Source of the DNA: DAOSWM01 sp035380045
GTDB taxonomy: Bacteria; Bacteroidota; Bacteroidia; Bacteroidales; Tenuifilaceae
Assembly: GCA_035380045.1 (NCBI GenBank)
Contig: DAOSWM010000001.1
Coordinates: 1-64,000, forward strand
DNA length: 64,000 nucleotides
Direction: 5' to 3'
Under the pieces are notes generated by a model that ran no database searches, had not been told where the DNA came from, and was given only the letters and a program-made list of their open reading frames with translations. Both the position numbers and the translations under genes were made by a program. This document shows, one piece after another, positions 60,111 to 64,000 of the stretch (positions are counted from its first letter, which is position 1; every line of letters starts with the position of its first letter).

Positions 60111-62513
60111 ATGCTAAATAGAATTTCAACAACAATTCGTTTTGCTTTTAAACGCAAAGGTTACGCTGCAATAAACATTTTTGGCTTGGCAATAGGCATT
60201 GCAGCATGCTTGTATATTTCGTACTACGTGAGGTACCATCGTTCGTACGATTTGAATGTACCCGATTACTCCAACACTTACAGAGTAACATACCAGCGGT
60301 GGGGCGAAAATGGCGACAGGGTTGAGTTTGCTTCAGCAAGTCCAACCATTGGCCCGACAATGATGAAAAATTTTCCCGAAGTTCTTTCCTTTGGAAGGGC
60401 CTACAAGGTTGGTGGAGTTTTTTCCAACGGTGAGCTGGTTTACGACGAAAGCAACGCTTTCTACGGAGAAACGAACCTGCTCCAAATATTAGGTTTTAAC
60501 CTTTTGGCTGGTCAATCAGCCAATTGCTTAGATGTTGCAAACACAGTTGTGATTTCTGAAAAAGCAGCCGCAAAGTATTTTGGAGAAACCAATCCTGTTG
60601 GCAAAACATTAAAGTGGAACGGGCGAACCGATTTGGAGGTTACAGGAGTATTCCAGAATAGACCTCCCAACGTTCATTTTAAGGTTGATATTTTAGTTTC
60701 GCTGAAAACATGGGAGCAGCGTGCTCCGGAGGTATTCGAGAGCGGTTGGTTTTACAGTGGATTCTACACCTATGTTAGGCTGAAAGAGAATTCCGACCCG
60801 TTAGGAGTAAATAACAAAATTGAAGAATTCGTTAGTAGTGAGTTTGGTGAGGTGCTAAGGGAATACAAAATGGGACTCTCATTCAAGCTTCAACCCCTTG
60901 CCGACATTCATCTTACCTCGCATTTCATGCACGAGTTGGAGTCAAATAACGACAAAAAATCAATTGCCCTACTCGAAATTGTGGCTTGGTTTATTCTGGC
61001 AATTGCTTGGGTTAACTTTTTCAACCTAAGTACAATAATTTCTTTTAAGCGAATTAAGGAGATTGGAATTCGAAAGGTTAACGGGGCTAAACGTTGGAAT
61101 ATTATAATGCAGCTGCTTTTCGAATCGGCTTTAATAAACGCTGTTGCGCTAGTGGTAGCATTCCTCCTTTTCGAGTTGTTTTATCCTGCTTTTTCTAACT
61201 TGGCGGGCCTTCCAAAAGAATTTAGCTATTCACAGAACTTGTGGTTATTCTCTGTTATTGGTGTAGCTTTTGTTTTGGGTACTTTTTCTGCAGGCATTTA
61301 TTCAATTTCGGGTTTAACCGGAAACTCGTTAAGTAACTCGCTAAAGGGACTGTACTCAGGCATAAAGGGGAATATTTTCATTAAAAAGAGTTTGGTAGCC
61401 TTTCAGTTTTCAATCGCAATTGCTTTGCTAATTGCTACCATTGCGGTGTTTCAGCAGTACAGGGTAATGCAGAACAAGGATATTGGCTTTAACCTTAACA
61501 ATATGCTTGTTGTTAAGGTTCCACTTGTGGGCGATTCTACGCTACATTCAAAGTATTGGGTTTTTAAGGAAGTTGCCTCAAAAATTTCGGAAGTTGAAGG
61601 TGTAACATACTCATCGGTTGTTCCCGGAGTTCCCAACATGTTCAACAGGGGCGGAATATACCGCTACGGCGACGATAGGAACAATGCCAAGAACATGCGC
61701 TTAACCGAAGTAGATAATAATTTTGTTGATGTTTACGGAATTAGAATGATTGCGGGAAAAGGTTTTACAGGGAATCCTTCCGAGGATGTTAACAACGTGC
61801 TGCTGAATTTACATGGTGCCAAGTGGTTAGGCTTCGAGTCAGCCGAATCGGCTGTTGGTTCACAAATTGTTTTGGAGGGGACTCCAAAAACTGTTGCTGG
61901 AGTTATATTCGATTTCAATCAGCTTTCGCCAAAGGAGGAAATTGAACCGCAAATTTTCAGGTACCCACAACGTTTTCAGGGCTACTTCACCCTGAGGCTG
62001 TCCAACCCGGCAACAAAGGTTATGGTTGATGAGGTAAAAAATGCTTACCTCTCAATTTTTCCCGGTAATCCGTTCGAATACTTTTTCCTCGATGATTTTT
62101 ACAACAGTCAGTACAAGGACGACAAACGATTCGGTTTGGTATTCTTCCTGTTTTCAATTCTTGCAGTTATCATTACGGTTCTTGGGCTGATGAGTCTTTC
62201 GGCATTTTCAGCGGAGCAAAGAAGGAAGGAGATTGGCATACGTAAGGTGCTGGGAGCAAGGAAAACGTCAATTATTTCTCTCCTTTCGAAAGGCTACTTT
62301 GGCCTTTGGTTAGCCAGCGGAGCAATTGCAATTCCTGTTGTTTGGTACTTCCTGCAGGAGTGGTTAAACGGTTTTGCAAACCGAATGGAGGTGCAATGGT
62401 GGGTTTTTGCCATTCCTATGCTTGTTGTTCTTATAACTGCTATGCTAACTGTGGTTTTGCAATCGTTAAGAGTTGCTTCCTTTAACCCCGTTGAAAGCAT
62501 AAAGTATGAGTAG
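60111..62513 (+). CDS. ABC transporter permease with two FtsX/MacB domains
   Basis: An 800-residue protein starting at MLNRISTTIRFAFKRKG, the usual N-terminus of this group. It has the same plan as the permease at 13174-15588: first helix, MacB periplasmic core, FtsX block (about residues 285-415, containing NLSTIISFKRIKEIGIRKVNGAKR), another helix, a second core and a second FtsX block (SAEQRRKEIGIRKVLGARK). The two proteins are paralogues. The ATPase partner is not encoded nearby. The promoter evidence suggests induction by a sigma-54 activator, which in related Bacteroidota often sits near such permeases. Confidence 0.88.
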   Translation: MLNRISTTIRFAFKRKGYAAINIFGLAIGIAACLYISYYVRYHRSYDLNVPDYSNTYRVTYQRWGENGDRVEFASASPTIGPTMMKNFPEVLSFGRAYKVGGVFSNGELVYDESNAFYGETNLLQILGFNLLAGQSANCLDVANTVVISEKAAAKYFGETNPVGKTLKWNGRTDLEVTGVFQNRPPNVHFKVDILVSLKTWEQRAPEVFESGWFYSGFYTYVRLKENSDPLGVNNKIEEFVSSEFGEVLREYKMGLSFKLQPLADIHLTSHFMHELESNNDKKSIALLEIVAWFILAIAWVNFFNLSTIISFKRIKEIGIRKVNGAKRWNIIMQLLFESALINAVALVVAFLLFELFYPAFSNLAGLPKEFSYSQNLWLFSVIGVAFVLGTFSAGIYSISGLTGNSLSNSLKGLYSGIKGNIFIKKSLVAFQFSIAIALLIATIAVFQQYRVMQNKDIGFNLNNMLVVKVPLVGDSTLHSKYWVFKEVASKISEVEGVTYSSVVPGVPNMFNRGGIYRYGDDRNNAKNMRLTEVDNNFVDVYGIRMIAGKGFTGNPSEDVNNVLLNLHGAKWLGFESAESAVGSQIVLEGTPKTVAGVIFDFNQLSPKEEIEPQIFRYPQRFQGYFTLRLSNPATKVMVDEVKNAYLSIFPGNPFEYFFLDDFYNSQYKDDKRFGLVFFLFSILAVIITVLGLMSLSAFSAEQRRKEIGIRKVLGARKTSIISLLSKGYFGLWLASGAIAIPVVWYFLQEWLNGFANRMEVQWWVFAIPMLVVLITAMLTVVLQSLRVASFNPVESIKYE

Positions 62514-62553
62514 TTATTTATCCTGATTGGTTATATTCGCTCAAAAATTGGAG

Positions 62554-62991
62554 ATGAGCGAAAAGAACTACGACCCTCGAATGCATACTGCCGAGCATAT
62601 TCTGAATCAAACTATGGTTCGTATGTTTGGCTGTATGCGTTCAAAGAATACCCATATTGAAAGGCGAAAATCGAAGTGCGATTACATTTTACCAAATCCG
62701 TTAACTGAGAGCCAAATTTTTGAAATTGAGCGCGAGGTAAACAGAGTCATCTCCCTGGAGATGGAGGTAACTGATGAATTTATTCCCAAATCGGAAGCCG
62801 CTTCTTTTCTCGATTTGTCGAAGCTTCCACCCGATGCCCCTGATACCTTAAGGGTTGTAAGGGTTGGCGATTACGATGCTTGTGCCTGCATAGGTCCGCA
62901 TGTTAAAAACACCCGGGAAATTGGAACTTTTAGGATAATTTCTACCGATTTTAACAACGGTGTGCTTCGTATCCGGTTTAAGCTGGTTTAG
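62554..62991 (+). CDS. AlaX-like tRNA editing domain protein
   Basis: A 145-residue protein from the ATG at 62554, since residues before it are not conserved; TTG at 62527 is an alternative. The zinc-binding editing motif is MHTAEHILNQ (His11, His15) together with CIGPHVKN (Cys112, His116), as in the C-terminal editing domain of alanyl/threonyl-tRNA synthetases. It should hydrolyse wrongly charged Ser- or Gly-tRNA-Ala in trans. It follows the FtsX gene after 40 bases. Confidence 0.82.
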   Translation: MSEKNYDPRMHTAEHILNQTMVRMFGCMRSKNTHIERRKSKCDYILPNPLTESQIFEIEREVNRVISLEMEVTDEFIPKSEAASFLDLSKLPPDAPDTLRVVRVGDYDACACIGPHVKNTREIGTFRIISTDFNNGVLRIRFKLV

Positions 62992-63000
62992 CTTTGTACG

Positions 63001-63100
63001 NNNNNNNNNNNNNNNNNNNNNNNNNNNNNNNNNNNNNNNNNNNNNNNNNNNNNNNNNNNNNNNNNNNNNNNNNNNNNNNNNNNNNNNNNNNNNNNNNNNN
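63001..63100. other. Assembly gap (100 N) of unknown true size
   Basis: The flanks do not overlap. The gap removes the C-terminal part of the nth gene, which needs about 270 to 290 bases, so the 100 N are a placeholder and at least part of a gene is missing here. Confidence 0.85.
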
Positions 63101-63474
63101 ACATTGGCCGTTTTGCGGCCAACACCGGGGAGCGTTTGGAGTTCTTTTAAATCCGTAGGAATTTCCCCGTTGAACCTTTCAACAACCGCCTTAGCCATTC
63201 CAATCAGGTTTTTAGCTTTATTATTTGGATAGGAGCAGGATTTAATTACTTCAAATACATTCTCTTGCTGAGCAACGGCAAGGGCCTGTGGTGTTGGAAA
63301 CTTATCAAAAAATGCCGGAGTAAGCATGTTAACCCGTTTGTCGGTGCATTGTGCTGAAAGTATAGTGGCAACAATAAGTTCATAAGGATTGCTATGGTTC
63401 AACTCCGTTTCGGCAATGGGCATATTCTTTTGAAAGTATTCAATAACTTTTTCGAATCGTTCTTTTCGGGTCAT
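63101..63474 (-). CDS. nth: Endonuclease III, N-terminal part (3' end in the gap)
   Basis: The visible 124 residues are the first half of endonuclease III: VATILSAQCTDKRVNMLTPAFF, SCSYPNNKAKNLIGMAKAVVERFNGEIP, and the helix-hairpin-helix LPGVGRKTAN. The catalytic Asp and the [4Fe-4S] ligands, which are in the missing half, cannot be checked. The enzyme excises oxidised pyrimidines and nicks DNA. A normal start codon is at 63474. Confidence 0.92.
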
Positions 63475-63502
63475 TATTCACTAAGTTTTGTAGGGTAAAA
63501 AT

Positions 63503-63531
63503 AAAAAAACCGGCTAATAAAAGCCGGTTTT
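63503..63531 (-). terminator. Terminator of the oadB-like gene
   Basis: AAAACCGGCT / AGCCGGTTTT (63506-63515 with 63522-63531), 6-base loop, poly-T on the minus strand. Confidence 0.9.
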
Positions 63532-63552
63532 AGTGGTTTTTTATATTATCCT

Positions 63553-64000
63553 TTAGTAAAGGAAACTCAGAAGAATACCTGCAGCAACGGCGCTACCAAT
63601 TACTCCGGCAACGTTTGGTGCCATGGCGTGCATCAGCAGGTAGTTCGTTTTATCGTAGTGCATACCAATATGGTGCGAAACCCTTGCGCTGTCGGGAACA
63701 GCCGAAACTCCAGAGTTACCAATTAGCGGGTTAATTTTATTCTCTTTGCTTAGGAAAAGGTTCATAAGCTTAACAAAAAGAATACCCGCTGTTGTAGCAA
63801 TAACGAACGATGCAGCACCCAGTCCAAATATTAGGACTGACGAGGGCTTAAGGAAAACATCGGCTTGAGTTGATGCTCCAACGGTTAAGCCTAACAGAAT
63901 GGTAACAATGTCAATTATTGGCCCCCTTGCAGCTTCTGCCAATCGTTTTGTAACACCACTTTCCTTCAGTAGGTTCCCGAAGAAAAGCATACCGAGCAAC
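63553..64000 (-). CDS. Sodium-translocating decarboxylase beta subunit, C-terminal part (5' end outside window)
   Basis: The visible 148 residues run off the right edge. They match the C-terminal half of the OadB/MmdB/GcdB beta subunit: MLFFGNLLKESGVTKRLAEAARGPIIDIVTILLGLTVG, GNSGVSAVPDSARVSHHIGMHYDKTNYLLMHAMAPNVAGVIGSAVAAGILLSFL. The NPLIGNSGVSAVPDSARVS segment carries the conserved Asn/Ser/Asp residues of the Na+ channel. The enzyme couples decarboxylation of oxaloacetate or methylmalonyl-CoA to Na+ export. The methionine at 63999 is internal. Confidence 0.92.
   Translation of the reverse strand, partial: LLGMLFFGNLLKESGVTKRLAEAARGPIIDIVTILLGLTVGASTQADVFLKPSSVLIFGLGAASFVIATTAGILFVKLMNLFLSKENKINPLIGNSGVSAVPDSARVSHHIGMHYDKTNYLLMHAMAPNVAGVIGSAVAAGILLSFLY

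Noticed and set aside
1..64000. CRISPR arrays, rRNA genes, prophage or integrase genes
   Set aside because: No regularly spaced direct repeats, rRNA sequence or integrase/phage structural genes are visible on either strand.

Overview
This window looks like a chromosomal segment of a Bacteroidota bacterium, most likely a free-living member of the Bacteroidales/Marinilabiliales, taken from a draft or metagenome assembly (two runs of 100 N). The evidence is: C-terminal type IX secretion (Por) tails, a TonB-dependent receptor with a carboxypeptidase-like plug extension followed by a DUF4249 lipoprotein, DUF6029, DUF5916 and DUF1015 proteins, long double-FtsX permeases, a fused E1 alpha/beta dehydrogenase, and a tRNA promoter of the TTTG-N19-TAnnTTTG type used by the Bacteroidota housekeeping sigma factor.

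Layout. 1-3426: end of a surface polysaccharide operon (GT4 glycosyltransferase, O-antigen ligase/polymerase, phosphoglycosyl transferase, galE). 3475-9208: a secreted-protein block with two T9SS cargo proteins, a TlpA thioredoxin, a DUF6029 barrel and an Omp28-like lipoprotein. 9260-12743: small TonB-domain protein, B12-binding MerR regulator, O-methyltransferase and M16 peptidase. 12888-18270: tRNA-Phe, an FtsX-type permease and a DUF5916 protein. 18370-21093: ppdK. 21466-26422: two paralogous outer-membrane proteins, an unlisted 40-residue membrane protein, a TonB-dependent receptor and DUF4249. 26427-32912: aldo/keto reductase, DUF1015, serA, serC, comB and gcvT, all on the minus strand. 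33159-36464: Hpt and STAS proteins, and clpB. 36624-44539: large M16 peptidase, a possible structured RNA, an MTA/SAH nucleosidase-like gene, mgsA and the fused E1 dehydrogenase. 44791-50296: transglutaminase lipoprotein, a MITE-like repeat and a giant multi-cofactor FAD/Fe-S oxidoreductase split by an artefactual gap. 50469-52066: NqrM-like protein and ApbE (maturation of the Na+-pumping NADH:quinone reductase). 52108-63999: YwqK/TonB protein, GT2 fused to a degenerate sugar transferase, frameshifted rhuM, HEFGH metalloprotease, OsmC, DUF481 protein, a second FtsX permease, AlaX-like editing protein, a truncated nth, and the end of an OadB-type sodium-pump subunit.

The most interesting signal is regulatory. 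Five places in front of genes (9.7, 13.0, 21.3, 22.1 and 60.0 kb) carry paired 16-bp palindromes resembling TGTWCG-N4-CGWACA, with the two copies 20-22 bp apart. Each pair lies about 50-105 bp upstream of a TGGCA(C/T)-N-TTG(C/A) element that fits a sigma-54 promoter, with the predicted transcript start 19-40 bases before the start codon. The likely members are both FtsX permeases (one with the DUF5916 gene), the two paralogous outer-membrane proteins, the 40-residue membrane protein with the TonB receptor operon, and possibly the small TonB-domain protein. I infer one sigma-54/enhancer-binding-protein regulon of the cell envelope. No regulator gene for it is in the window.
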